Origin: Paenibacillus sp. FSL H7-0326 | Lineage (GTDB): Bacteria > Bacillota > Bacilli > Paenibacillales > Paenibacillaceae | Length of the DNA stretch: 64,000 nt | Reading direction: 5' to 3' | Assembly: GCF_001955535.1 (NCBI RefSeq) | Contig: NZ_MPVN01000004.1 | Span: 496,001 to 560,000 of the forward strand | In this document: piece after piece, positions 36,297 to 45,167 of the stretch | Position numbering within the stretch: position 1 is the stretch's first letter | How the letters are laid out: every line of letters begins with the position of its first letter | Position numbers and translations under genes: made by a program | Notes under the pieces: generated by a model | What the model saw: the letters and a program-made list of their open reading frames with translations, nothing else | Databases searched by the model: none | Told to the model about the DNA's origin: nothing

Positions 36297-36303
36297 CGGA
36301 GAT

Positions 36304-36318
36304 GTGAGCCAAGCTCAC
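36304..36318 (+). promoter_or_regulatory. 5'-end hairpin of the cold-shock mRNA
   Basis: GTGAGC pairs perfectly with GCTCAC around a CAA loop. It would lie at the very 5' end of the message, where such hairpins stabilise RNA; cold-shock leaders often use structure to control translation. Confidence 0.5.
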
Positions 36319-36348
36319 TTCATTTGATGACGAAGGGAATGTTCGTGC

Positions 36349-36546
36349 ATGCAAGGTAAAGTTAAATGGTTTAACGCAGAAAAAGGTTATGGTTTCATCG
36401 AGACTGAGGAAGGCGGCGACGTATTCGTACACTTTTCCGCAATCCAATCCGAAGGCTTCAAGACTTTGGAAGAAGGTCAATCCGTAGAATTCGAAATCGT
36501 CGAAGGCGCACGTGGACCACAAGCTGCTAACGTAATCAAATTATAA
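36349..36546 (+). CDS. Cold-shock domain protein (CspA family)
   Basis: The 65-residue protein is a single cold-shock domain that binds single-stranded RNA or DNA and acts as an RNA chaperone. It begins MQGKVKWFNAEKGYGFIETE, with the RNP1 motif KGYGFIE and RNP2 VFVHFSAI, and ends GPQAANVIKL, the standard length. GAAGGGA precedes the ATG. It stands alone with its own promoter and terminator. A short leader of about 45 bases includes a hairpin at its 5' end. Which Bacillus Csp paralogue it matches (CspB, CspC or CspD) cannot be told by eye. Confidence 0.96.
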   Translation: MQGKVKWFNAEKGYGFIETEEGGDVFVHFSAIQSEGFKTLEEGQSVEFEIVEGARGPQAANVIKL

Positions 36547-36612
36547 TCATCCCGGCTTAGCCCGACCTACATATAACGGTTAGATGGTTAACAATTGAGT
36601 TTAGCTAGCGTC

Positions 36613-36644
36613 AACCTTGAGACAGTTGTCTCAAGGTTTTTTTT
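36613..36644 (+). terminator. Terminator of the cold-shock gene
   Basis: A perfect 12-bp inverted repeat, AACCTTGAGACA and TGTCTCAAGGTT, runs into eight T residues. Confidence 0.93.
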
Positions 36645-37028
36645 GTTCCCGTCGGAAGGCTTGATTTCTCATCCTCTTTTAGTGGGAGTACCAAGTTACA
36701 CATGAAAGGACAAACACATGCATGGTCTCTTTGGAATATCCAATTCCTAATTTTGATATGTGCCTACTTAGAATCTCAGCCCCATGCAAGACAACTTCAA
36801 CCTTATCTCAACGAGATCTGAAGCTTATTTTCTTGCATAACCAGAAATTTTATTTCACATCATATTAAATTTCCGACAAAATAAGCGGAAGTCTCCGTCA
36901 AAATCCGCAGATTTCTTTTCATTTCACAAGGCTAACACAGTATTTTAACCGATTCCTGCTCTCCTCAAACGCACCTCATACAATTGTCATAACTTTGTGT
37001 TATATATGTGTAAAACGCCCTCATTCTT

Positions 37029-37058
37029 TTTACATTCGCCTAACAAACATGTTATAAT
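37029..37058 (+). promoter_or_regulatory. Sigma-A promoter of hpf
   Basis: TTTACA at 37029 and a perfect TATAAT at 37053 are 18 bases apart; RNA would start near 37065, about 25 bases before the start codon. Confidence 0.7.
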
Positions 37059-37089
37059 CGAGGTGCAAAGGAAAAGGAGGAATTGCCCT

Positions 37090-37662
37090 ATGAATTTGAG
37101 TATTCGAGGTCAACAAATCGAGGTTACCGATGCTTTGAAAGAATATGTCGACAAGAAACTTAGCAAGCTAGAGAAGTATTTCGATGAACCTCTAACCTCT
37201 GATGGCAATGTGACGCTTAGCGTGAATGTTAACCGCGGGTTCCACACTGTTGAGGTTACGATTCCGATGAAAGGTCTAGTCCTTCGCGCAGAAGACGAGA
37301 GCACTGACATGTATGCGTCCATTGACGCTGTGGTGGAGAAGCTTGAGCGTCAGATTCGGAAGCATAAGACGAAGATCAACCGCAAATTCCGTCAAGAAGA
37401 TAATCTGAAGACGTTTTTTGTTGAAAATGTTCCTGCCAGCCCGTCCCCAGTGACCGATGAGGAGCTGGACAGTGAGTACGACGATCTGGAAGTGGTCCGC
37501 ACGAAGAGGTTCTTTCTGAAGCCGATGGATGTGGAAGAAGCCATTTTGCAGATGAACATGGTCGGCCATAACTTCTTTGTATTCTCCAATATTGAGAACA
37601 ATGAGGTCAATGTCGTGTACAAGCGTAATGACGGCAAGTATGGTTTGATTGAACAGGAATAA
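37090..37662 (+). CDS. hpf: Long-form ribosome hibernation promoting factor
   Basis: Long HPF dimerises 70S ribosomes into inactive 100S particles in stationary phase or stress. The 190-residue protein has the N-terminal S30AE domain (MNLSIRGQQIEVTDALKEYV, then LVLRAEDESTDMYASIDAVVEKLERQIRKHK) and a C-terminal dimerisation domain (VVRTKRFFLKPMDVEEAILQMNMVGHNFFVF). I placed the start at the ATG behind AAAAGGAGG, giving the standard N-terminus. It is monocistronic, between a sigma-A promoter and a terminator, and its place upstream of secA matches B. subtilis yvyD. Confidence 0.96.
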   Translation: MNLSIRGQQIEVTDALKEYVDKKLSKLEKYFDEPLTSDGNVTLSVNVNRGFHTVEVTIPMKGLVLRAEDESTDMYASIDAVVEKLERQIRKHKTKINRKFRQEDNLKTFFVENVPASPSPVTDEELDSEYDDLEVVRTKRFFLKPMDVEEAILQMNMVGHNFFVFSNIENNEVNVVYKRNDGKYGLIEQE

Positions 37663-37749
37663 GCAGCCAGAATGATGATGGCTGAATCGTGCAGGATTTG
37701 TGCTGTTAAGGTTTGAATTGAGAATTTGGATGAACTGGAAAATAACCCG

Positions 37750-37783
37750 GAGCCCTCTCTTTGATGAGCAGGGGCTCTTTTTT
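37750..37783 (+). terminator. hpf terminator
   Basis: GAGCCC pairs with GGGCTC over a 16-base loop that may pair further, followed by six T residues. Confidence 0.75.
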
Positions 37784-37942
37784 GTATTTTTCCACATAAT
37801 GTCTTCGTCAAATAGCGAAACTTAATATTAGGCTCATGCGTCTATATATACAGGGTCTTGCCGGAAGAAGGGATAGGGCTGTGATGTGTTTCACTGCTCT
37901 TTTCAATCGCGGAATTCGGTGAAAATAAAGGGCTTGCCCTTG

Positions 37943-37971
37943 TTGCGACTGCCTTGACAAACTGTTACAAT
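37943..37971 (+). promoter_or_regulatory. Candidate secA promoter
   Basis: TTGCGA at 37943 and TACAAT at 37966 are spaced by 17 bases. This gives an unusually long leader of about 230 bases for secA. Confidence 0.5.
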
Positions 37972-38206
37972 TTAGGCAAAACCTTTTTTATGTATACTAC
38001 TGAATCAAATTCATCCTTGTACTGAGTTTTGAAATGGATTCACCGCATTTTGGATATGCATAAAAATTTAATGATTGATTCGATATGAACATCAGCTTGT
38101 GCATGTAAGAACTTTGAATGAATAACGAACCACTCAAGTTCCTAACATTTACCCTTTGCATGCCGAGTTTGATTCTAACATCTGTTTTGCACGAAAGGGG
38201 TTAACC

Positions 38207-40714
38207 ATGCTAGGACTAGTGAAGAAGATCTTCGGCGACACCAACGAGCGTGATGTCAAACGTCTGATGAAGACGGTCGATACGATTAATAAAATGGAAC
38301 CGGAATTTGCCGCGCTTTCTGACGCTCAGCTCAAAGGGAAGACAGAGGAGTTCCGCGCACGGATCGAGAAAGGGGCTACTCTTGAAGAACTGCTGCCGGA
38401 AGCTTTTGCTACTGTACGGGAAGCATCGAAGCGTGTTTTGAATAAGCGTCACTACGACGTACAGCTGGTTGGCGGTATTGCACTGCATGAGGGCCGTATT
38501 GCAGAAATGAAGACAGGGGAAGGGAAGACGCTTGTCGGAACGCTGCCTGTATATCTCAATGCACTTCTTGGCAAGGGTGCTCACGTGGTTACGGTCAATG
38601 ACTATTTGGCTCAGCGTGACAGCCAGGAGATGGGACAGATTTATGAGTTCCTTGGCATGACTGTTGGAATTAACCTGAGCGGTATGGATCATGCGTCCAA
38701 GCAGGCTGCATATGCATGTGATATTACTTACGGAACGAACAACGAGTACGGGTTCGACTACCTGCGTGACAACATGGTTCTTTATAAGGAACAGATGGTA
38801 CAGCGTCCGCTGTATTTCTGTATCATTGATGAAGTGGACTCCATCCTCGTTGACGAAGCGCGTACACCGCTCATCATTTCCGGACAAGCCCAGAAATCGA
38901 CAGAGCTTTATTTTGCAGCCGATCGTTTCGTGAAGAAGCTGGTCGCTGAAGAAGACTACACTGTAGATATCAAGGTCAAGTCCGTAGCGCTGACGGAAGC
39001 AGGGGTTGCGAAGGCGGAGCGTGCTTTTGGCATTGATAACTTGTACGACCAAGCCCATGTCACGCTGAACCACCATATTGTGCAGGGGCTTAAGGCGAAT
39101 GTCATCATGCGTCGTGACGTAGATTACGTCGTTGCCGAAGGTGAAGTTGTCATCGTTGACGAATTTACAGGCCGTCTGATGGCGGGTCGTCGTTACAGTG
39201 ATGGCCTGCACCAGGCGATCGAAGCGAAGGAAGGCATTGAAGTTCAGAATGAGAGCATGACGCTCGCGACGATTACCTTCCAGAACTATTTCCGGATGTA
39301 CAAGAAGCTGGCAGGTATGACCGGTACGGCGAAGACGGAGGAAGAAGAGTTCAAGAAGATTTATGGACTTGAAGTGCTTCAAGTACCGACGAACCGTCCG
39401 AACCAGCGTCAGGATATGGCGGATGTAGTCTACAAGAGCGTAGACAGCAAGTTCAGAGCCGTGGTGAACGAGATTGTAGAACGCCATGCGAAGAAGCAGC
39501 CGGTGCTCGTGGGTACCGTATCCATTGAGAACTCAGAGGTTCTGTCTGAGATGCTGAAGCGCAAGGGCGTGAAGCATCAGGTATTGAACGCGAAATACCA
39601 TGCAGAGGAAGCACAGATCATCTCCGGCGCAGGTCAGGCTGGAGCAGTAACGATTGCGACCAACATGGCTGGACGCGGTACAGACATTATCCTCGGTGAA
39701 GGCGTAGCGGAGCTTGGCGGATTGCACATTATCGGTACCGAGCGCCACGAGTCGAGACGGATTGATAACCAGCTGCGCGGTCGTGCCGGACGTCAGGGTG
39801 ACCCGGGTTCGACGCAGTTCTATCTGTCGCTTGGCGATGAGCTCATGAAGCGCTTTGGTGCGGACAACGTACTGAACATGATGGAGCGTCTTGGCTTCGA
39901 GGAAGATCAGCCGATCGAGAGCAAGATGATTACGCGTGCCGTAGAATCGGCTCAGAAGCGTGTTGAAGGCAACAACTTCGATATGCGTAAAGTCGTTCTT
40001 CAATATGACGATGTGATGAACCAGCAGCGTGAAGTCATCTACAAGCAGCGCCGTGAAGTGCTGGAGTCCGAGAACATTAAGCAGATCGTGATGGAGATGA
40101 TCCGTGGAACGATTCAGCGTAATGTGGAAGCTCACTGTCCGGATGATATCCCAGAGAACTGGGAGCTGCAGGAAGTGGCAGATTATATAAACAGCAAGAT
40201 GCTCGAAGAGGGCGCAATTACCCGCGATGATCTGTGGGGCAAAGAGGTTGAAGAGATCGTTGAGTTCATCTTTGGCAAGGTACAGGAGAAGTATGATGCC
40301 CGTGAAGAACGCATTGGGGAAGAAATGGTGCGTGAGTTCGAGAAGGTTATTGTGCTTCGTGCGGTAGACAGCAAATGGATGGACCATATTGATGCGATGG
40401 ATCAGCTGCGTCAAGGGATTCACCTTCGGGCGTACGGCGGTACAGATCCGCTTCGCGAGTATCAGTTCGAAGGATTTGCGATGTTCAACGAGATGATCTC
40501 CACGATTCAGGAGGAAGTCGCGACTTATGTCATGAGAGCTCAAATCGAGAGCAACCAGGAGCGTCAAGCGGTTGTGGACGAGAAGCAGATCTCGACAAGC
40601 GGTGAACCTGCGGAGAAGCGTCCCGTGAAGGTAGCAGACCAAATCGGACGCAATGATCCTTGTCCTTGCGGCAGTGGTAAGAAATATAAACATTGCCATG
40701 GTCAAACTTCTTAA
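38207..40714 (+). CDS. secA: Preprotein translocase ATPase SecA
   Basis: SecA drives unfolded secretory proteins through SecYEG at the membrane. The 835-residue protein has Walker A in EMKTGEGKTLVGTLP near residue 100, the DEAD-box variant IIDEVDSILVDEART near 206, TVNDYLAQRDSQEMG, the C-terminal helicase motif QLRGRAGRQGDPGST, and a zinc-binding C-terminus, RNDPCPCGSGKKYKHCHG, that contacts lipid and SecB-like partners. I chose the ATG at 38207 because MLGLVKKIFGDTNER is the usual start, with GAAAGGGG upstream; in-frame codons before it lack a ribosome site. The length is normal. prfB follows 206 bases later. Confidence 0.98.
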   Translation: MLGLVKKIFGDTNERDVKRLMKTVDTINKMEPEFAALSDAQLKGKTEEFRARIEKGATLEELLPEAFATVREASKRVLNKRHYDVQLVGGIALHEGRIAEMKTGEGKTLVGTLPVYLNALLGKGAHVVTVNDYLAQRDSQEMGQIYEFLGMTVGINLSGMDHASKQAAYACDITYGTNNEYGFDYLRDNMVLYKEQMVQRPLYFCIIDEVDSILVDEARTPLIISGQAQKSTELYFAADRFVKKLVAEEDYTVDIKVKSVALTEAGVAKAERAFGIDNLYDQAHVTLNHHIVQGLKANVIMRRDVDYVVAEGEVVIVDEFTGRLMAGRRYSDGLHQAIEAKEGIEVQNESMTLATITFQNYFRMYKKLAGMTGTAKTEEEEFKKIYGLEVLQVPTNRPNQRQDMADVVYKSVDSKFRAVVNEIVERHAKKQPVLVGTVSIENSEVLSEMLKRKGVKHQVLNAKYHAEEAQIISGAGQAGAVTIATNMAGRGTDIILGEGVAELGGLHIIGTERHESRRIDNQLRGRAGRQGDPGSTQFYLSLGDELMKRFGADNVLNMMERLGFEEDQPIESKMITRAVESAQKRVEGNNFDMRKVVLQYDDVMNQQREVIYKQRREVLESENIKQIVMEMIRGTIQRNVEAHCPDDIPENWELQEVADYINSKMLEEGAITRDDLWGKEVEEIVEFIFGKVQEKYDAREERIGEEMVREFEKVIVLRAVDSKWMDHIDAMDQLRQGIHLRAYGGTDPLREYQFEGFAMFNEMISTIQEEVATYVMRAQIESNQERQAVVDEKQISTSGEPAEKRPVKVADQIGRNDPCPCGSGKKYKHCHGQTS

Positions 40715-40920
40715 TTCGGCATAGAATATAAAATAAAAAGAGGATGTTGCGCAGAATTCCACTTGTGTGATGCACAGAATACGTGGAATGGCTGATGCAG
40801 CATCCGAAATAGGCTTGTTTTATAATACAGCTCCTTGAGACCTGTCCTTGTTACTGTTTCTGTACAAAGGCGAGTCTCAATGGGGCTTTATCTACAAGTA
40901 AAGAGAGGAATCTGTGAATT

Positions 40921-42034
40921 ATGATTGAACCAAGCATTAAGCAGGATTTGCGCGAGATCAGCAAGAAATTAACCAACCTTAGGGGGTCTCTTTGACTTAG
41001 ATCTGAAGAATGAAATGATCGCGAACTTCGAAGAGAAGATGTCAGCCCCTGATTTTTGGGATGATAATGATAAAGCACAGGCCCTCATTTCCGAGATGAA
41101 TGCGGTGAAAGGCTCTGTCGATCAGTATAAGAAGCTGCAGCAGGAATATGATGATGCAAGCATGATGATCGAGCTTGCCGAAGAGGAAGGCGATGAGAGC
41201 ATCGCGGCAGAAATCGGCGAAGCGATCACAGCCCTGGTAAGCAAGCTGGAGGAATTCGAGCTGCAGCTGCTGCTGGATCAGCCTTATGACAAGATGAACG
41301 CCATTCTGGAGCTGCATCCAGGAGCAGGCGGTACCGAATCTCAGGACTGGGGACAGATGCTGCTTCGGATGTATACCCGTTGGGCAGAGAAGCGCGGCTT
41401 CAAGGTGGAAGTGCTGGATTACCTTCCTGGAGATGAAGCAGGCATCAAGAGTGTGACCTTGTCCATTAAGGGCTATAACGCTTACGGTTACCTCAAAGCC
41501 GAGAAGGGTGTGCACCGTCTGGTACGAATCTCTCCATTTGATTCCTCTGGGCGCAGACATACCTCCTTCGTATCCTGTGATGTTGTACCTGAGATTACAG
41601 AGGACGTGGAAGTGGATATCCGGACGGAAGATCTGAAGATCGATACGTACCGTGCGAGCGGCGCCGGCGGTCAGCACATCAATACGACGGACTCTGCTGT
41701 ACGGATCACGCATATTCCCACTGGTGTCGTCGTTACTTGCCAGAATGAGCGTTCTCAGATCAAGAACCGTGAGCGTGCCATGACCATGCTTCGTTCAAAG
41801 CTATATGAGAGAAAACTAGAAGAGCAGCAAAAACAACTGGATGAAATCCGAGGAGAACAGTCGGATATTGCATGGGGCAGCCAGATCCGCTCCTATGTAT
41901 TCCATCCCTATAGTATGGTAAAGGATCACCGTACATCCGTGGAAACGGGGAACGTAGGTGCAGTGATGGACGGCGATCTCGATGCTTTCATTGATGGATA
42001 CCTCCGCAAGCAAATTAAGGTGGAGTCTGAATAA
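40921..42034 (+). CDS. prfB: Peptide chain release factor 2 with programmed +1 frameshift
   Basis: RF2 ends translation at UGA and UAA. The gene reads from the ATG at 40921 (GAGAGGAAT upstream) for 24 codons and then meets an in-frame UGA at 40993-40995. The context is CTT-TGA-C preceded by the SD-like AGGGGG, the classic autoregulatory site: low RF2 lets the ribosome slip +1 over CTT T and continue with GAC TTA GAT. Coding is join(40921..40992,40994..42034), 370 residues. The GGQ catalytic motif (GAGGQHINTTDSAVRI) lies near residue 249. SPFDSSGRRHTSF is the RF2-type codon-recognition region, including the SPF tripeptide. A plain frame search would report only a truncated protein starting at 41015. 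Confidence 0.96.
40981..40996 (+). promoter_or_regulatory. Programmed +1 frameshift site of prfB
   Basis: AGGGGGTCTCTTTGAC contains the Shine-Dalgarno-like AGGGGG, the slippery CTT codon and the UGA stop followed by C. This is the canonical arrangement by which RF2 levels control their own synthesis. Confidence 0.95.
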
Positions 42035-42043
42035 TTTATATGG

Positions 42044-42091
42044 AATTCCTACATGGTAAGGGTAAGTATAGCCGTGTAGGAATTTTTTTGG
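42044..42091 (+). terminator. prfB terminator
   Basis: AATTCCTACA pairs with TGTAGGAATT around a 21-base loop, followed by a T run. Confidence 0.8.
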
Positions 42092-42151
42092 TTGTCTTTA
42101 ATTATGAACTTTTGTCATTGATCATCTATTTAAGGGGAGACAGTAATCAAG

Positions 42152-43051
42152 ATGCAGCACGCACAAGAGCGCAAGAGCAGGAACAAACGAGCTTCAAATC
42201 TCATTCCGGTAGACGGTCCGCTGCGAGTGGCCGTTGATGCCTTTTTCATCATATTCGGGGCATTTGTCATGTCGATTGCCTTTAATTTGTTCCTCGTGCC
42301 GAACTTAATCGCCTCAGGGGGTGTATCGGGGATCTCGATTCTGGGGCAGGCGGCCTTCGGCTTCGAACCGGCATTTACACAGTGGGCGCTGAACATTCCG
42401 TTATTCATTGCAGGGTATTCGATACTGGGAAGACAATATGCCATCCGGTCTCTGCTGGGAAGTGTCATGCTTCCGTTATTCGTTTATCTAACCAAGGATT
42501 GGACAGTGCCGACCAGCAACCCGCTGCTGGCCTCGATCTTTGGCGGGATTGGTGTTGGACTCGGAATTGGTATCGTATACCGCGGACGAGGATCAACCGG
42601 GGGACTGACGATCCTTGCGCAAATTATTCAGAAATACAGTGGTCTCCGGCTGTCGCTGAGTGTCATGCTCTTAGATGGAGCGGTTATTGTCATAGCGGGG
42701 ATGCTGCTGTCACTAGAGAACTCACTGTATGCGCTTATCAGTTTATATGTCACGGGAAAAGTGATCGATGCCGTTGAAATGGGATTTGGTACGTCCAAAG
42801 TTGCTTATATCATATCCAATTTCACAGAACCGATTAAGCAGGCAATATTGCACGATCTGGACCGAGGAGTAACAAAGCTCTCTGCCCAAGGCGGCTATAC
42901 GGATGATGAACGTACGGTGCTGATGGTGGTTGTGGGTCAAAGTGAGATTGCGAGATTGAAGACGCTCGTTCGTTCGGTGGACCCGAATGCATTTGTGACC
43001 ATTACGAATGCGCATGAGGTGCTGGGAGAAGGGTTCAAGAAGACGTTCTAG
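42152..43051 (+). CDS. YitT family membrane protein with DUF2179 domain
   Basis: The 299-residue protein has about five or six hydrophobic segments from residue 27 to 200 (VAVDAFFIIFGAFVMSIAFNL; ASIFGGIGVGLGIGIVY; VMLLDGAVIVIAGMLLSLE) and a soluble C-terminal DUF2179 domain (KVAYIISNFTEPIKQAILHDL, TKLSAQGGYTDDERTVLMVVV). This is the YitT/YvjA architecture; the function is unknown, and a transporter is only suspected. In B. subtilis the YitT-family gene yvjA lies near prfB and ftsEX. AAGGGGAGA precedes the ATG. A bidirectional terminator at 43272 separates it from cls on the other strand. Confidence 0.9.
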   Translation: MQHAQERKSRNKRASNLIPVDGPLRVAVDAFFIIFGAFVMSIAFNLFLVPNLIASGGVSGISILGQAAFGFEPAFTQWALNIPLFIAGYSILGRQYAIRSLLGSVMLPLFVYLTKDWTVPTSNPLLASIFGGIGVGLGIGIVYRGRGSTGGLTILAQIIQKYSGLRLSLSVMLLDGAVIVIAGMLLSLENSLYALISLYVTGKVIDAVEMGFGTSKVAYIISNFTEPIKQAILHDLDRGVTKLSAQGGYTDDERTVLMVVVGQSEIARLKTLVRSVDPNAFVTITNAHEVLGEGFKKTF

Positions 43052-43271
43052 ACACAGAGCTGGGCTTTAGCTGTTTATTTGCAATTGTACTTTATAGACG
43101 CACTGTGGATAAATGAAGTGTAAGAAATCGTTCGATCGTTGCAAGTACACATGTTGATGAATAAATGTACAACTACAGAGATGAAGTCTAGGCAGACTGA
43201 GTGAATCGATTTCATAATATGATGTCAGATTCAATCAAGACTATATAGTTATGGGTTATTATTGAAATGAC

Positions 43272-43316
43272 AAAAGGGAGTGACCTCACGTTTAAACGGA
43301 GGCACTCCCTTTTTCT
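43272..43316. terminator. Bidirectional terminator between the YitT gene and cls
   Basis: AAAAGGGAGTG and CACTCCCTTTT flank a loop in which CTC and GAG also pair. T runs follow on both strands, so it serves both convergent genes. Confidence 0.88.
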
Positions 43317-43327
43317 CTATTATAAAG

Positions 43328-44776
43328 CTATAAAATAGGCGACAGCAGCCGGGATATCGATTCCTTGAACCGAATCCAGAGTGAACGCTGCCGGTAGTGT
43401 TCTGCCGTCATCTCGGCAGAGAGCTGCATATCTTTTTCAAAAGCATCCGTCAGCTCAAGCGCAATCTTGGTATCATAAATGAATGCGTTAATCTCGAAGT
43501 TAAGCCGGAAGCTGCGGACATCGAAGTTGGCTGTACCAATGGTCGCAATTTTCTTATCCACGACAATCATTTTCGTATGCAGGAAGCCATTGTCATAAAT
43601 ATAGATCTTGGCGCCAACCTTAATAAGCTCACCGACATACGAGGTGGTTGCCCAGTAGACAAACATATGGTCCGGCTTATTCGGAATCATAATACGCACG
43701 TCAATTCCTGACAGACAGGCGATCCGCACCGCATCGAGCATACTGGCATCAGGAATGAAATACGGCGTCTGAATGATGATGGATTTCTTCGCAGCAGAGA
43801 TCATTTTGATATAACCATTCTTGATATGCTCGATCTCGGCATCAGGCCCGCTCGTTACAATCTGCATACCGATATGATCCTTGCCTTCCGGCTCGGGAAA
43901 ATGTTCGGGCACAAATGTAATGTCATGATAGCGGGACGCTTCATTCCAGTCCATAATGAACCGGGCCTGCAGCGTGGAAACCGCAGTTCCTTGAATTCGC
44001 AGGTGGGTATCGCGCCAGTATCCAAAATTCTTATCCTTGCCCAGATACTCGTCCCCGACATTAAATCCGCCAGTATAGCCGATAATTCCATCAATAATAA
44101 CGAGCTTGCGGTGATTACGGTAATTGAGACGCAGGTTGATCAGCCTGAACTTCGATGGGAAAAAGACCTCGACCTTCCCGCCGGCGGCAACCAGCTCCTT
44201 GAAGAAGCTCTTCTTCATGCTCCGTGAGCCGAGCGCATCATACAGCACCCGCACGTATACGCCTTCTTGGGCTTTTTTGATCAGCGCATTTCGTATGCTT
44301 CTCCCCAGCCCATCTCCTCGAAGGATATAGTACTGGATATGAATATGATCCTTTGCATTTTCAATGTCTTCCATAAGCTTGTTGAATTTATGATGTCCGT
44401 CGCAGAAGATTTCGACACTATTGTCTTCCGTAAATAATGCACCGTTCTGAATCAAATGCATATAAATAAAATCCTTGTACTCTAATGTGTCTTGTTTGCG
44501 GAATGGGAAATCCTTCTCCTGCAGGTGGCGAATCTGATCGATGACCATCTGGTCGATGTTGAGCTTGGCGCGTTCCTTCCATTGAAAAAGGCGGTATCTT
44601 GTAAGATTCTGCCCGAGCAGCAGGTAGAGCACGAACCCTACAATCGGAATAAACGTAAGCACCAGCAGCCAGGCCCAGGTGGAAGAAGCGTCTTTGCGTT
44701 CCAGAAATATAAGAGCGGCCGCTAGTAACATGTTAATGATGATCACTACAATGTAGCTGATATGGTTGATATCCAA
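43328..44776 (-). CDS. cls: Cardiolipin synthase
   Basis: Cls condenses two phosphatidylglycerol molecules to cardiolipin and glycerol at the membrane. Two N-terminal transmembrane helices (VVIIINMLLAAALIFLE; WAWLLVLTFIPIVGFVLYLL, the PLDc_N region) are followed by two HKD phospholipase-D motifs, HRKLVIIDGIIGYTGGFN and HTKMIVVDKKIATIGTANF. I start at TTG (44776), because GGAGGAAC lies just before it; this gives 482 residues. A frame starting 18 codons earlier exists without a ribosome site. The gene runs against its neighbours and stands alone. Confidence 0.94.
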   Translation of the reverse strand: MDINHISYIVVIIINMLLAAALIFLERKDASSTWAWLLVLTFIPIVGFVLYLLLGQNLTRYRLFQWKERAKLNIDQMVIDQIRHLQEKDFPFRKQDTLEYKDFIYMHLIQNGALFTEDNSVEIFCDGHHKFNKLMEDIENAKDHIHIQYYILRGDGLGRSIRNALIKKAQEGVYVRVLYDALGSRSMKKSFFKELVAAGGKVEVFFPSKFRLINLRLNYRNHRKLVIIDGIIGYTGGFNVGDEYLGKDKNFGYWRDTHLRIQGTAVSTLQARFIMDWNEASRYHDITFVPEHFPEPEGKDHIGMQIVTSGPDAEIEHIKNGYIKMISAAKKSIIIQTPYFIPDASMLDAVRIACLSGIDVRIMIPNKPDHMFVYWATTSYVGELIKVGAKIYIYDNGFLHTKMIVVDKKIATIGTANFDVRSFRLNFEINAFIYDTKIALELTDAFEKDMQLSAEMTAEHYRQRSLWIRFKESISRLLSPIL

Positions 44777-44933
44777 GTGAGTTGTTCCTCCAAATTCGAT
44801 GATATCTATGTAGCTGGGCCTAATAATCAATCTATCTTAATTAACCCTATTATGCATCATATCACTCAATCGGAATCAACGAAAAGAGATTTCATAGCCT
44901 GTCATCATTTTTTTGAGCTGAGGAAGAAACAGG

Positions 44934-44974
44934 AATGAATAATAACAAATAGAAATCATGCATAAAGTGTTGTA
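44934..44974 (+). promoter_or_regulatory. Possible ArgR/AhrC boxes upstream of argC
   Basis: Two AT-rich 18-base stretches (44934-44951, AATGAATAATAACAAATA; 44957-44974, CATGCATAAAGTGTTGTA) resemble the Bacillus arginine box CATGAATAAAAATKCAAK in part, with about 9-11 of 18 matches. They lie just before and across the -35. A weak match, listed because of its position. Confidence 0.3.
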
Positions 44975-44998
44975 TTTATATAAGCGTGGATGTATAAT
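44970..44998 (+). promoter_or_regulatory. argC promoter
   Basis: TTGTAT and a perfect TATAAT are separated by 17 bases. RNA would start near 45005. Confidence 0.72.
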
Positions 44999-45167
44999 AA
45001 TTCACATCTATTAAAGAGAACGTATCGTTAAATGGTTTGAGGAAATCGGATAATAGTAAGCAGAAATTCAGCAATTGCCGATATGACAGGCACCGTCCGA
45101 TAGAGTGCTGCATACATAGAGAGCTGCATGAACTGTGAGCTCAGCTGAAGAGAGAAGGGGAGACATT

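Larger units (their letters stand above)
36547..37089 (+). other. Intergenic stretch between csp and hpf
   Basis: The stretch contains the csp terminator at 36613-36644 and the hpf promoter at 37029-37058. The roughly 380 bases between are AT-rich, without a convincing frame. A GCGGA/TCCGC inverted pair occurs near 36890-36910. Confidence 0.5.
37663..38206 (+). other. Intergenic stretch between hpf and secA
   Basis: The stretch holds the hpf terminator at 37750-37783 and the secA promoter at 37943-37971. About 235 bases of leader lie between that promoter and the secA start. No gene or riboswitch pattern is recognised in it. Confidence 0.5.
44777..45167 (+). other. Divergent intergenic region between cls and argC
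   Basis: The region contains the argC promoter (44970-44998), weak arginine-box-like sequences before it, and a leader of about 160 bases. No T-box core (AGGGTGGNACCGCG) is present, so a tRNA-sensing leader is unlikely. Confidence 0.5.

Noticed and set aside
38216..40762. Two long open frames (about 423 and 409 codons) on the reverse strand across secA
   Set aside because: They lie antisense to an unmistakable secA, have no ribosome sites, and their residues show no domain pattern; codon bias of the forward gene keeps the opposite frame open.
40993..40995. Nonsense mutation or pseudogene in prfB
   Set aside because: The UGA stands in the exact programmed frameshift context AGGGGG-TCT-CTT-TGA-C and the +1 frame continues as a full RF2.
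45005..45167. T-box leader ahead of argC
   Set aside because: No AGGGTGGNACCGCG antiterminator element or following terminator is present.
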